From contig CAKSUD010000019.1 in assembly GCA_934500865.1 (NCBI GenBank), forward strand, positions 1-27,465: a stretch of 27,465 nt of DNA, written 5' to 3'. Within the stretch, counting starts at the first letter, position 1. Each line of letters starts with the position of its first letter. The notes under the pieces are model-generated. The model searched no databases. It had not been told where the DNA came from and was given only the letters and a program-made list of their open reading frames with translations. Positions 7,057-15,433 of the stretch are shown one piece after another. The DNA is from an uncultured Clostridia bacterium. GTDB taxonomy: Bacteria > Bacillota > Clostridia > TANB77 > RGIG9151. A program made the position numbers and the translations under genes.

Positions 7057-7935
7057 ATGATAAAAAGTATGACTGGTTTTGGGCGTGGTGAATTGTCTTG
7101 TTCCGGAAGAGAGTATGTTGTTGAAATTAAGACAGTTAATCATAGATATCTTGATATAAGTGTAAGATTGCCTAGACAATATGCTTTCTTTGAGGATTTT
7201 GCAAGAAAAGCTGTTGCTAAAGCTATATCTAGAGGAAAAGTAGATATAAATATCCAAGTTAATTCCTTCGGAGATAAGGAAAAAAGTGTTTCTTTTGATG
7301 AAGAATTATTGAGTGTTTACTTAGATGAGGCTATTTCTTTAGAAGAAAGACTTAATATAAAAAACGATTTGACTTTTTGCCGTGCATTGCAATTACCTGA
7401 AGTGGTTAAGGTATCTAATAGTCAAAACGAAGAAGAACTACTTCGTGAGTTCGAAACAGTTTTAAATAGTGCTCTTGATAACCTAAAAGTTATGCGTCAA
7501 GAAGAGGGCAATCATTTAGCTATGGATATTGCTAAAAAGTGTGATGGACTAAATAACATATTTAAAAATGTTGAGGATAGAAGTAAGGATGTTGTTGCAG
7601 AATATAGAGAGAAATTAAGTGAAAGAATAAAAGAAGTACTTCAAGATAAAAGTATTGTTGATGAATCTCGTTTGGCTATGGAGGTAGCTATTTTTGCTGA
7701 TAAATCTAGCATAGATGAAGAAATAGTTAGATTTAAGAGTCATGTAAAACAATTACTAAAGACTCTTGAACTCGAAGAACCGATAGGTAAGAAATTAGAT
7801 TTTATTGTTCAGGAGATGAATAGAGAAGTCAATACAATTGGTTCTAAAGCTAATAATTTAGACATTACTAATTCAGTAATAGAGTTAAAGAACGAAATTG
7901 AGAAAATAAGAGAACAGATACAAAATATAGAGTAA
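7057..7935 (+). CDS. yicC: YicC/YloC family endoribonuclease
   Basis: A 292-residue protein with the diagnostic N-terminus MIKSMTGFGRGE of the YicC (B. subtilis YloC) family. The N-terminal YicC domain covers roughly 1-155 and the DUF1732 C-terminal region carries the conserved end motif (FIVQEMNREVNTIGSKANN). Family members are reported to be endoribonucleases involved in RNA turnover. Length is typical. The start follows GAGAGG. The yicC-remA order is conserved across Firmicutes, and the 15-base gap to remA implies cotranscription. Confidence 0.93.
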   Translation: MIKSMTGFGRGELSCSGREYVVEIKTVNHRYLDISVRLPRQYAFFEDFARKAVAKAISRGKVDINIQVNSFGDKEKSVSFDEELLSVYLDEAISLEERLNIKNDLTFCRALQLPEVVKVSNSQNEEELLREFETVLNSALDNLKVMRQEEGNHLAMDIAKKCDGLNNIFKNVEDRSKDVVAEYREKLSERIKEVLQDKSIVDESRLAMEVAIFADKSSIDEEIVRFKSHVKQLLKTLELEEPIGKKLDFIVQEMNREVNTIGSKANNLDITNSVIELKNEIEKIREQIQNIE

Positions 7936-7950
7936 TGGGGGAGAAGTGCT

Positions 7951-8226
7951 TTGAAACTTATTAATATTGGGTTTGGAAATATTGTTTCGGCGAGTCGTGT
8001 AATTGCGATTGTTAGCCCTGAATCAGCTCCAATAAAGAGAATTATCCAAGAGGCAAGAGATTCTAGTATCTTAATTGACGCAACATACGGAAGAAAAACT
8101 AGAGCAGTTATTATTGCTGACAGCGGACACGTAATTTTGTCTGCAGTTCAACCCGAAACTGTTGCAAACAGATTAAGTGATAAGGATGAGGGTCTTGATA
8201 TCGAGGAAGATATAAGTGAAGAATAA
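7951..8226 (+). CDS. remA: RemA/DUF370 DNA-binding regulator
   Basis: A 91-residue protein of the DUF370/RemA family, an arc- or ring-forming DNA-binding regulator of matrix and osmoprotection genes in Bacillus subtilis. The family core is complete: INIGFGNIV at the start, the SRVIAIV strand with a conserved Arg, IDATYGRKTRAVI with the basic DNA-contact segment, and the GHVILSAVQPETVANR end. The C-terminal 15 residues are acidic (DKDEGLDIEEDISEE), an extension beyond the core. Translation starts at TTG, supported by GGGGGAGAAG upstream. It lies between yicC and rpoZ; the gmk gene usually found after remA is not there. Regulation targets in this organism are unknown. Confidence 0.92.
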   Translation: MKLINIGFGNIVSASRVIAIVSPESAPIKRIIQEARDSSILIDATYGRKTRAVIIADSGHVILSAVQPETVANRLSDKDEGLDIEEDISEE

Positions 8227-8253
8227 ATTCAATTATGAAAGGATATGGTAAAA

Positions 8254-8466
8254 ATGTTAACAGAACCACCTATTAATAAACTATTAGAAAAGACAGATAG
8301 TAGGTATACTTTGGTAATCGAAACTGCAAAACGTGCAAGACAAATTGCACAAGGTGACGAACCATTAGTTGAATGTTCATCAAAGAATCCGGTAACTATT
8401 GCTGCAAATGAAATTGCACAAGATAAAGTTACTTATACTAAAGCTAAAGAAGATAATGAAGACTAA
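8254..8466 (+). CDS. rpoZ: RNA polymerase omega subunit
   Basis: A 70-residue omega subunit that helps assemble RNA polymerase. The family pattern is visible: an N-terminal Pro-Pro-Ile motif, then RYTLVIETAKRARQIAQG and NPVTIAANEIAQDKV. The open frame begins at an ATG at 8245, but AAAGGA (8238-8243) sits only one base from that codon. The ATG at 8254 has a normal 10-base spacing and gives the usual family N-terminus, so it is chosen here. It lies in the yicC-priA unit, 27 bases after remA. Confidence 0.9.
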   Translation: MLTEPPINKLLEKTDSRYTLVIETAKRARQIAQGDEPLVECSSKNPVTIAANEIAQDKVTYTKAKEDNED

Positions 8467-8492
8467 AATTATTAAGATTTAGGGGTGCAGAC

Positions 8493-9095
8493 ATGAGTAC
8501 AAAAATAGCAATATCCGGTGATTTAGGTAGTGGAAAGAGTACAATAGGCAAAATTTTTGAAGAAAGACTAGGTTTTAAATTTCATTCGGGCGGTTCAATT
8601 TTTAGATTACTTGCTAGTAAATATAATATGACACCTGCCGAATTTAGTAAGTATTCCGAAATACATCCTGAGATAGATGAGGAAATAGACGGAGAACTTG
8701 TAAAGATTTCTGCTGTCGATGAGGATATGGCTATTGATTCAAGAATGGCTTGGCATTTTGTTGATGGTTCATTTAAGCTTCATCTTTTAGTTGATACAGA
8801 AGTAGCTGCTAAGAGAATAATGGACGAGAATAGAGGAAGCGAAAAGTATAAAACATTAGAGGAAGCAGTAGAAAAGATTAAGGCTAGAAAGTCTAGTGAA
8901 AATAAACGTTATACAGAAAAGTATAATGTAAATCCGGACGACCTTAATAACTACGACTTGGTTGTTGATACTACTTATGCAACTCCTGAGGATATAAGTG
9001 ACTTAATAGAGAAGTATTTGACTGAATGGAAGAATGGAAAAACATTTGAAAGAATATGGACTAAGAAAACTGGAGTTTGGGCTCCTATAAAATAA
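8493..9095 (+). CDS. Archaeal-type cytidylate-kinase-like P-loop kinase
   Basis: A 200-residue P-loop nucleotide kinase. The Walker A is GDLGSGKST (9-17). The following pattern (FHSGGSIFRLLA, then AEFSKYSEIHPEIDEEID, then DSRMAWHF) matches the short archaeal-type cytidylate kinases (TIGR02173-like) and the bacterial cytidylate-kinase-like family better than bacterial Cmk. LVVDTTY near residue 155 is the usual end strand. A tail rich in Trp and Lys (about 176-200) extends beyond the core. It sits between rpoZ and priA, in the region where gmk and coaBC are common in Firmicutes. A standard Cmk is also encoded at 17866, so a second CMP kinase is not strictly needed. Substrate (CMP, GMP or another) is unproven. 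A ribosome binding site (AGGGGTG) precedes the ATG. Confidence 0.78.
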   Translation: MSTKIAISGDLGSGKSTIGKIFEERLGFKFHSGGSIFRLLASKYNMTPAEFSKYSEIHPEIDEEIDGELVKISAVDEDMAIDSRMAWHFVDGSFKLHLLVDTEVAAKRIMDENRGSEKYKTLEEAVEKIKARKSSENKRYTEKYNVNPDDLNNYDLVVDTTYATPEDISDLIEKYLTEWKNGKTFERIWTKKTGVWAPIK

Positions 9096-9106
9096 GGAGA
9101 AATAAA

Positions 9107-11095
9107 TTGATAGCTGAAATTGTTATTAATTCTACGGCTCGTGAGCTAGGAAAGATTTTTGACTATAAAATATCAGATGAAATGGTTGGCACTGTTACAT
9201 TGGGACAAATGGTAACAGTGCCTTTTGGTATTGGAAATAAATTAGTTGATGGTTTTGTTGTGGGATTAAAGGAAAAAAGCGATTTTAAAGGATTAAAGAG
9301 TATAAAAAGCATAAAAAATGACGGATATGCAGTTAAGGAAGATGAGATGAAACTTGCAAGATGGATTTCAAGAACATACTATTGTCCTCTTGGCTGTACA
9401 CTTAATTTATTTTTTACGGATAAGACAAAATCACGTAGTAAAAAAGAAAATAAAATAGAGATTGTAGATGACTTTATTGCAAATGACGAGCAACAGTTTG
9501 CCATAGATAGAATTACTAAAAGTATAGAGGAGAGAAAGTTTAACGAGATTTTATTAAACGGAGTTACAGGTTCCGGCAAGACAGAGGTTTATATTCAGTC
9601 TATCCGTAAATTTGTTGATGCCGGATTTGGAGCGATTGTTTTAGTACCTGAAATTTCGCTTACACCACAGACCGTAAAACGATTTGTAGAACGACTCGGA
9701 GATAAAGTGGCGGTTTTTCATAGTCGTCTAAATGATGGTCAAAAGTATGATGAGTGGCTAAAAGTTAAGGAGGGACAAGCTAAGGTTGTTGTTGGGGCAA
9801 GGTCGGCATTGTTTATGCCGGTTAATAATTTAGGAATTGTGGTGATTGACGAAGAACACGATAGCAGTTATAAATCCGGACAAACTCCTTATTATCATGC
9901 GAGAGAGGTGGCAGAGGAACTCTGCAAAATTAAAAATGCGACTTTGGTTTTAGGAAGTGCAACACCGGACATATCTACATATTATAAGGCTAAAAATGGC
10001 GAGATTGAACTTGTAGAACTTACTAAAAGGACTAATAGTAAGCCTTTGCCCGAGGTACAAATTATAGATATGCGAGAAGAACTGGTTGCCGGAAATAAGA
10101 CTATTTTTAGTAGAAAGTTATATGATGAGATTAAAGAAAATTTAGCTAAAAAAGAGCAGACAATTCTATTCTTAAATCGCCGTGGTTACTCGACTTTTGT
10201 GAGTTGTAGAAAATGCGGATTTGTTGCAAAGTGTAGAAACTGCAATATTGCTCTTACTTACCATATGGAAAGTAATAAACTTGTTTGCCATTATTGTGGG
10301 ACTAAATATAATAATCCGGAGGTATGTCCGGTATGCCATGAAAAATATATAAAGTATTTTGGAATTGGTACGCAAAAAATAGAAAATGCAGTTAATAAGA
10401 TTTTCCCGGAAGCAACTGTTATAAGAATGGACTTAGATACGACATCTAAAAAAGATTCGCATCAAGCGATTCTAGATAAGTTTAAAAACGAAAATATTGA
10501 TATTTTAATAGGTACTCAGATGATAGCAAAAGGGCATGATTTCCCTAATGTTACATTGGTAGGCGTTATGGCTGCGGATACTTCACTAAATGGCAATGAT
10601 TTTAGATGTGGTGAAAGGACTTTTGATTTGCTTACCCAAGTATCAGGCCGTGCAGGAAGAGGAGAAAAAAACGGACGCGTAATTGTTCAAACCTATGAGT
10701 GTGATAATTACAGCATTGTTTCTGCTAAAGAACAAGACTATAAAAAGTTTTATGACCAAGAAATAATTTTGCGAGAACAGTTAAACTATCCGCCATTTTG
10801 TGATATTACTTTAATTAATGTTACCGGAGAAGATGAGAGAAAAGTTTTAGAAGATAGTAGAATAATTCGAGAAGTGTTTGAAAATGTCTTAAAGGGAAAA
10901 AAAGGAGTCTCTGTATTAAAAGAAGTTCCGTCTCCGATTTCAAAAATAAAGAATAAATATAGGTTTAGAATTATTATAAAAAACTTAAAAGGTGTAGAGA
11001 TAAACGAAGAAGTAAATTCAGTTTTAAGTGGTGAAGAGCTAGATAAAGTCAAATCGGAATTTACAGTAGATTTTAATCCTGTTTCATTTAATTAG
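9107..11095 (+). CDS. priA: Primosomal protein N' (PriA helicase), short form
   Basis: A 662-residue DEAH-type helicase that restarts replication forks. An N-terminal 3'-DNA-binding region covers about 1-100, Walker A GVTGSGKTE is at 152-160 and the DEEH box follows in VVIDEEHDSSYKSG. Paired cysteines (CRKCGF, CRNC, CHYCG, CPVC) form the zinc-binding region, and helicase motif V/VI appears as QVSGRAGRG. Only about 35 residues separate the DNA-binding part from the helicase domain (QQFAIDRI at about 129), where other PriA proteins have a winged-helix domain. The total is 70-140 residues shorter than common PriA proteins. The start is TTG with AAGGAGA 6 bases upstream; an in-frame TTG at 9077 lies inside the preceding gene and has no ribosome site. 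Confidence 0.92.
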   Translation: MIAEIVINSTARELGKIFDYKISDEMVGTVTLGQMVTVPFGIGNKLVDGFVVGLKEKSDFKGLKSIKSIKNDGYAVKEDEMKLARWISRTYYCPLGCTLNLFFTDKTKSRSKKENKIEIVDDFIANDEQQFAIDRITKSIEERKFNEILLNGVTGSGKTEVYIQSIRKFVDAGFGAIVLVPEISLTPQTVKRFVERLGDKVAVFHSRLNDGQKYDEWLKVKEGQAKVVVGARSALFMPVNNLGIVVIDEEHDSSYKSGQTPYYHAREVAEELCKIKNATLVLGSATPDISTYYKAKNGEIELVELTKRTNSKPLPEVQIIDMREELVAGNKTIFSRKLYDEIKENLAKKEQTILFLNRRGYSTFVSCRKCGFVAKCRNCNIALTYHMESNKLVCHYCGTKYNNPEVCPVCHEKYIKYFGIGTQKIENAVNKIFPEATVIRMDLDTTSKKDSHQAILDKFKNENIDILIGTQMIAKGHDFPNVTLVGVMAADTSLNGNDFRCGERTFDLLTQVSGRAGRGEKNGRVIVQTYECDNYSIVSAKEQDYKKFYDQEIILREQLNYPPFCDITLINVTGEDERKVLEDSRIIREVFENVLKGKKGVSVLKEVPSPISKIKNKYRFRIIIKNLKGVEINEEVNSVLSGEELDKVKSEFTVDFNPVSFN

Positions 11096-11124
11096 GGAAA
11101 ATTTTATTAATATTATAAAATTAT

Positions 11125-11153
11125 TTGCTAATTGTTAAAAAATTTGTTACAAT
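11125..11153 (+). promoter_or_regulatory. Sigma-A-type promoter of the def-rlmN-prpC-prkC unit
   Basis: TTGCTA at 11125-11130, a 17-base spacer and TACAAT at 11148-11153, with TGT directly before the -10 (extended -10). The expected transcript starts near 11160, about 37 bases before def. Confidence 0.7.
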
Positions 11154-11196
11154 GTAGTGTAGATTATGTACATTTATTTAATAGAGGTGGAAAACA

Positions 11197-11640
11197 TTGG
11201 CATTAAGAGAAATTAGAATACTTGGCGATGAAATTTTAAGAAAGAAATCTAGAGAAGTAACCAAAATAGATGATAAAATCTTAGAATTAATAAAAGATAT
11301 GAAAGATACTATGATTGAGTATGACGGTGTGGGTATCGCCGCTCCTCAGGTCGGAGTATTAAAGAGAATAGTAGTTGTCTTAAATGGTAAGAAGATGGTT
11401 ACACTTATAAATCCTGTTATAAGTGAACGTGAAGGCGAAGAAATTGACGTTGAGGGTTGCCTTAGCGTAAAGAAGAGAACAGTTTCTGTAAAAAGACCTG
11501 CTAAAATAAAAGTAGATGCGTTAGACGAAAACGGAAATGAGATTAGTTTTATTGCCGAGCATTATTATGCAAGGGAAATTTGCCACGAAGTAGACCATTT
11601 AGATGGTATATTAATTGTGGATAGAGAGGAATGCGAATAA
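11197..11640 (+). CDS. def: Peptide deformylase
   Basis: A 147-residue peptide deformylase that removes the formyl group from new proteins. All three family motifs are present: GVGIAAPQVG (44-53, with Q51), EGCLS (86-90, metal ligand C88) and HEVDH (130-134, ligands H130 and H134, catalytic E131). The start is TTG, with GAGGTGG upstream at 11184-11190. Length is at the short end of the family (type 1). It is the first gene of a unit with rlmN, which begins two bases after its stop. The usual partner fmt is not next to it. Confidence 0.95.
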   Translation: MALREIRILGDEILRKKSREVTKIDDKILELIKDMKDTMIEYDGVGIAAPQVGVLKRIVVVLNGKKMVTLINPVISEREGEEIDVEGCLSVKKRTVSVKRPAKIKVDALDENGNEISFIAEHYYAREICHEVDHLDGILIVDREECE

Positions 11641-11642
11641 GT

Positions 11643-12668
11643 ATGAGAAATATATTTGATTATACTGTTGATGAGTTAACTGAAATTTATATAAAAGAGT
11701 TTAACCAAAAGAAATATAGAGCAGTTCAAACATATAAATGGCTTTATCAAGAAAATGTGGACGATTTCTTTAAGATGAGTGATTTGCCGCTTGACCTTAG
11801 GAAATCGCTTAATGAGAATTTTAATATAATTACATTGGAGAAGGAGCAAGTAAAACTTTCAAATGACGGAACAACAAAGTTTCTATTTAAGTTAGCTGAT
11901 GGAGCTGCTGTTGAAACTGTTCTTATGAAATATAATTTTGGTAATAGTGTATGTGTTTCTTCACAAGTTGGTTGCAGAATGAAATGTGACTTTTGCGCTT
12001 CATCAAAATTATCGTTTGAAAGAAATTTAACTAGTGGCGAGATTGTTCAACAAATAATAATGGCTAGTCGTCATATTGGTGAAAAAATATCTAACATAGT
12101 GTTTATGGGAATTGGTGAGCCATTTGATAATTACGATAATGTTATGAGGGCTATAAAGATATTAAATGACCCTCATGGACTAAATATAGGTGCAAGACAT
12201 ATCACGGTTTCTACTTCCGGTTTAGTTCCGCAAATTATGAAATTCGCTGATAGTAGTATTCAGGCAAACTTATCTATTTCATTACATGCTACAAGTGACG
12301 AAATGAGAGATAAATTAATGCCTGTAAATAAAGCCTATAATATGAAAACTTTACTAGAAGCTTGTAGAAAATACATTGAAAAGACACATAGAAGAATTAC
12401 TTTTGAATATGCAATTATGTACGGTGTAAATGATACAATAAAAGATGCTTGTAAGTTAGCTGATTTGCTTGAAGGAATGTTGTGTCATGTTAACTTGATT
12501 CCTGTTAATGCAGTAGAGGGAGCAGGGTATAGAAGAGCTCCACAAAATGTAATGATGGGATTTAGAGACGCGTTAAATAACAGGGGTATTACTGCGACTG
12601 TAAGACGTGAACTTGGAAGTGACGTTGATGCAGCTTGTGGTCAACTTAGACGTCAATATTTTGAGTAA
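11643..12668 (+). CDS. rlmN: Dual-specificity RNA methyltransferase RlmN
   Basis: A 341-residue radical-SAM methyltransferase that methylates C2 of A2503 in 23S rRNA and A37 in some tRNAs. The iron-sulfur motif is CRMKCDFC with C111, C115 and C118, preceded by the conserved C104. The substrate-methylating cysteine near the end is C332 in ACGQL. Length is normal. The frame is open from an ATG at 11631, but the AGGA there touches that codon. The ATG at 11643, two bases after the def stop and about 12 bases from GAGAGGA, gives the usual MRNI-like N-terminus and is preferred. It probably shares the def promoter and leads to prpC 29 bases downstream. Confidence 0.93.
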   Translation: MRNIFDYTVDELTEIYIKEFNQKKYRAVQTYKWLYQENVDDFFKMSDLPLDLRKSLNENFNIITLEKEQVKLSNDGTTKFLFKLADGAAVETVLMKYNFGNSVCVSSQVGCRMKCDFCASSKLSFERNLTSGEIVQQIIMASRHIGEKISNIVFMGIGEPFDNYDNVMRAIKILNDPHGLNIGARHITVSTSGLVPQIMKFADSSIQANLSISLHATSDEMRDKLMPVNKAYNMKTLLEACRKYIEKTHRRITFEYAIMYGVNDTIKDACKLADLLEGMLCHVNLIPVNAVEGAGYRRAPQNVMMGFRDALNNRGITATVRRELGSDVDAACGQLRRQYFE

Positions 12669-12697
12669 AAAAATGAATTGCTGAAAGGAGGTGCGAT

Positions 12698-13423
12698 ATG
12701 ATTTTCGGAGCAAGTAGTGATGTTGGAAATGTAAGGAAAGAAAATGAAGATAGTTTTTACATACCGGCATTAAATGACAATTTAAATTTGTTTTTGATAG
12801 CTGATGGAATTGGTGGTCAAGGACATGGAAAATTGGCTTCTATGATGACGGTAGACGAAATACTAAAATATGTTACGAAAAATAACGATAATGTATGCGA
12901 AAAGGAAAGTTTATTAAAAGTTGCTGTAAGTTATGCAAATGAAAATGTAAAAAGGTTTTCAGAAGAAAATTCTCAATTTTCAGGCATGGGAACTACTTTA
13001 GTAGCTGTGCTAATCGCTAACGACGAAGCGTATATAGCTAACGCAGGAGATAGTAGATGCTATGTGATAAGAAAAGGAATTATATCGCAACTTACAATTG
13101 ATAATAGCTATGTTCAGTACTTATTACAAAAAGGTGCAATTACGCAGGAAGAGGCACAATGTCATCCACAGAGGAACTTGATAACCAAAGCAATTGGTAT
13201 GCAAGATGACATTGATGTTGACATTGATTGTGTAAAACTTTATCCGGGAGACATTTTACTACTTTGTACAGATGGTCTTACTACGATGTTATCGGATGAG
13301 GACATATTACATATAATACTAAAGAAAAATGGTGATATGCAAAGTGTTGCCGAAGAGTTAGTCATAAGGGCTAAGGATAATGGTGGTACTGACAATATTA
13401 CCGCGATTTTAGTGGAGGTGTAG
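12698..13423 (+). CDS. prpC: PP2C-family Ser/Thr phosphatase PrpC
   Basis: A 241-residue Stp/PrpC-type protein phosphatase that reverses phosphorylation by the neighbouring PASTA kinase. The metal-binding aspartates are seen in ENEDSF (D18) and ADGIGG (D36, G37), with later motifs GMGTT, NAGDSR, CTDGL and the end GGTDNITAI. Length is normal. AAAGGAGGTG provides a strong start. The gene is followed after 7 bases by prkC, the conserved pairing in Firmicutes. No membrane segment, so it acts in the cytoplasm. Confidence 0.96.
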   Translation: MIFGASSDVGNVRKENEDSFYIPALNDNLNLFLIADGIGGQGHGKLASMMTVDEILKYVTKNNDNVCEKESLLKVAVSYANENVKRFSEENSQFSGMGTTLVAVLIANDEAYIANAGDSRCYVIRKGIISQLTIDNSYVQYLLQKGAITQEEAQCHPQRNLITKAIGMQDDIDVDIDCVKLYPGDILLLCTDGLTTMLSDEDILHIILKKNGDMQSVAEELVIRAKDNGGTDNITAILVEV

Positions 13424-13430
13424 AACTTTT

Positions 13431-15362
13431 ATGGATAATATGGTAGGAAGGGTTCTAGGTAATAGATATGAATTAGTCGAAAAAATCGGTGGCGGAGGAA
13501 TGGCAGTAGTATATAAAGCAAGATGTAGACTCCTTAACAGATTTGTAGCTGTAAAAATTTTGAGAACTGATTCAGATATGACTGATGATTTTATAAAACG
13601 TTTTAAAGTAGAAGCACAAGCGGCAGGAAGCTTATCCCATCCTAATATCGTTTCAATATATGATGTTGGAAATGAAGGAGATATAAATTATATAGTTATG
13701 GAGTACGTTGAAGGCTATACATTAAAAGAAGTAATTGCGCAAAGTGGGAAACTTACATGGAGAGCAACAGTAAAAATTGCTTCTCAAATATGTGCGGGAC
13801 TTGAACATGCTCATAAAAATCATATTATACATAGAGATATTAAATCTCAAAATATTTTGGTTAATGAAGAATTAGTTGCCAAAGTTACAGATTTTGGAAT
13901 TGCAAGGGCATCATCTAATTCTACAATAACAATGACAGGAAATACAATCGGTTCGGTTCATTATTTTTCTCCTGAACAAGCAAAAGGCCAGCACACTGAT
14001 GAAAAATCAGACATTTATTCTTTAGGAATTGTTATGTATGAAATGATAACAGGACACGTTCCATTTGATGCTGAGACACCTGTGTCTGTTGCATTAAAAC
14101 AAATTCAAGAGATACCAATACCACCTATTCAATTTGATAAAGATATGCCGATTGCAGTAAATGATATAATTATGAAAGCACTTCAAAAAGAACCAAGGCT
14201 TAGATATCAGTCTGCTACCGAAATGCTAAAGGATTTACAAAGCGTATTTGAAGACCCGCAAAATACTGTTATTGCAGATAAGAATATCGGAGCTACAACG
14301 GTTATGCCTAGTGTTACAGAAAATATGATAAATGAACGAGTTACAAAGTCAGTAGGTACGGAGAGTGAGAATATGGGTAAAAGAAGAAAGAGGAAGGAAA
14401 TATCCACAGGCAAGTCATTATTTGCATTTTTCATTGCATTGATTTTTGTTGCTATTATTTCCGGAGTAGTTTTCTCTAATGTATGGAAGTCCATAATGGG
14501 TACAGAAAAAGCGGTGGTTGAAATGCCTCAATTAATAGGAAAGACCGCTAAAGAAGCCGAATTATTATTAAAAGAAAAGAAAATTAATTATACACCGATT
14601 GAACAAGCTAACGATACTCAGCCAAAAGGAAGAGTTTATTCTCAAACACCACAAGGTGGAATGAGTGTAAAAGAGGGATACACGGCAAAGATTTATATAA
14701 GCACAGGAAAGTTAGAAGTTACTCTTGAAGATTTAACTAATAGAAGTTTAGAAGATGCAAAAACAACGTTAGATAATGAAGAGATTTCATATGTAGTTAT
14801 AGAAGAACCTAGTGATACTGTTCCGGTTGGATACGTTACAAGAACAAATCCGTTAGGAAGAAGAGCAATTTCTCCAAGTACAAGGGTTGATGTATATGTA
14901 AGTCGTGGCCCTGATACTAAGACTTTCGTTATGCCTGATTTAGTTGGAAAAACTTTAACTAAGGCAAAGGAACTAGCTGAGCAATATGACTTTAAGTTGA
15001 CTACTACATTTGAAGAATCTACTAAAGCAGCTAATACAGTATTAAAGCAAAGCGTAGATAAAGGAAGTACGGTTGATGTTGGAACTACTGTTGCTTTGGT
15101 TGTAAGTAAAGCTAATACAGCACCAGTCCAAAACAAACAGACAATATATCTGAACTTGTCTAATAAGGGAGTAAATGGTTCTGAATTCTTAGTGGAAATT
15201 AAAATTTCAGGTGGAGGATATACCGGTAAAAAGACTTTATATAGCAAGAAGCATACAAGTGCAGATGGAGAGATAAGTGTAGACATTTATGGTAAGGGCG
15301 AAGCAATGCTAGAAGTATATATTGATGGAACATTAGATTCTTCACAAATGCTTAATTTGTAA
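13431..15362 (+). CDS. prkC: PASTA-domain Ser/Thr kinase PrkC
   Basis: A 643-residue eukaryote-like kinase that senses muropeptides or cell-wall state. The kinase domain (about 12-275) has the glycine loop GGGGMAVVYKA, K42, E61, HRDIKSQN (D136, K138) and DFG at 154-156, with a Thr/Ser-rich activation loop at 165-176. One membrane helix follows at about 330-350. Three extracellular PASTA domains lie at about 361-427, 428-495 and 496-561. The final 80 residues (about 562-643) are a beta-rich segment with Gly-Gly-Gly and Tyr-Ile-Asp-Gly turns that is not a PASTA repeat and has no name I recognise. GGAGGTG at 13414-13420 supports the ATG start. It is the last gene of the def unit and ends at a strong terminator. 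Confidence 0.96.
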   Translation: MDNMVGRVLGNRYELVEKIGGGGMAVVYKARCRLLNRFVAVKILRTDSDMTDDFIKRFKVEAQAAGSLSHPNIVSIYDVGNEGDINYIVMEYVEGYTLKEVIAQSGKLTWRATVKIASQICAGLEHAHKNHIIHRDIKSQNILVNEELVAKVTDFGIARASSNSTITMTGNTIGSVHYFSPEQAKGQHTDEKSDIYSLGIVMYEMITGHVPFDAETPVSVALKQIQEIPIPPIQFDKDMPIAVNDIIMKALQKEPRLRYQSATEMLKDLQSVFEDPQNTVIADKNIGATTVMPSVTENMINERVTKSVGTESENMGKRRKRKEISTGKSLFAFFIALIFVAIISGVVFSNVWKSIMGTEKAVVEMPQLIGKTAKEAELLLKEKKINYTPIEQANDTQPKGRVYSQTPQGGMSVKEGYTAKIYISTGKLEVTLEDLTNRSLEDAKTTLDNEEISYVVIEEPSDTVPVGYVTRTNPLGRRAISPSTRVDVYVSRGPDTKTFVMPDLVGKTLTKAKELAEQYDFKLTTTFEESTKAANTVLKQSVDKGSTVDVGTTVALVVSKANTAPVQNKQTIYLNLSNKGVNGSEFLVEIKISGGGYTGKKTLYSKKHTSADGEISVDIYGKGEAMLEVYIDGTLDSSQMLNL

Positions 15363-15364
15363 TA

Positions 15365-15389
15365 AAAAAGGTGGCTTAGCCACCTTTTT
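15365..15389 (+). terminator. Intrinsic terminator after prkC
   Basis: A perfect GGTGGC/GCCACC stem with a TTA loop, extended by five A-T pairs and ending in TTTTT. It closes the def-rlmN-prpC-prkC unit. Confidence 0.9.
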
Positions 15390-15433
15390 ATATAAATAAT
15401 TTTTTAGTTGAATGTTTAATATGGGGGAGTAGT

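Noticed and set aside
8245..8253. Upstream ATG of rpoZ as the start
   Set aside because: The ribosome site touches it with one base of spacing; the ATG at 8254 has normal spacing and a family-like N-terminus.
11100..11122. 8-bp inverted repeat AATTTTAT/ATAAAATT after priA
   Set aside because: Made only of A and T with no T-run; too weak for a terminator and lies just before the def promoter.
14693..15286. A 197-codon minus-strand frame opposite prkC
   Set aside because: Its composition (Ser, Thr, Val, Leu rich) is that of a reverse-strand shadow, and prkC with its domains explains the region fully.
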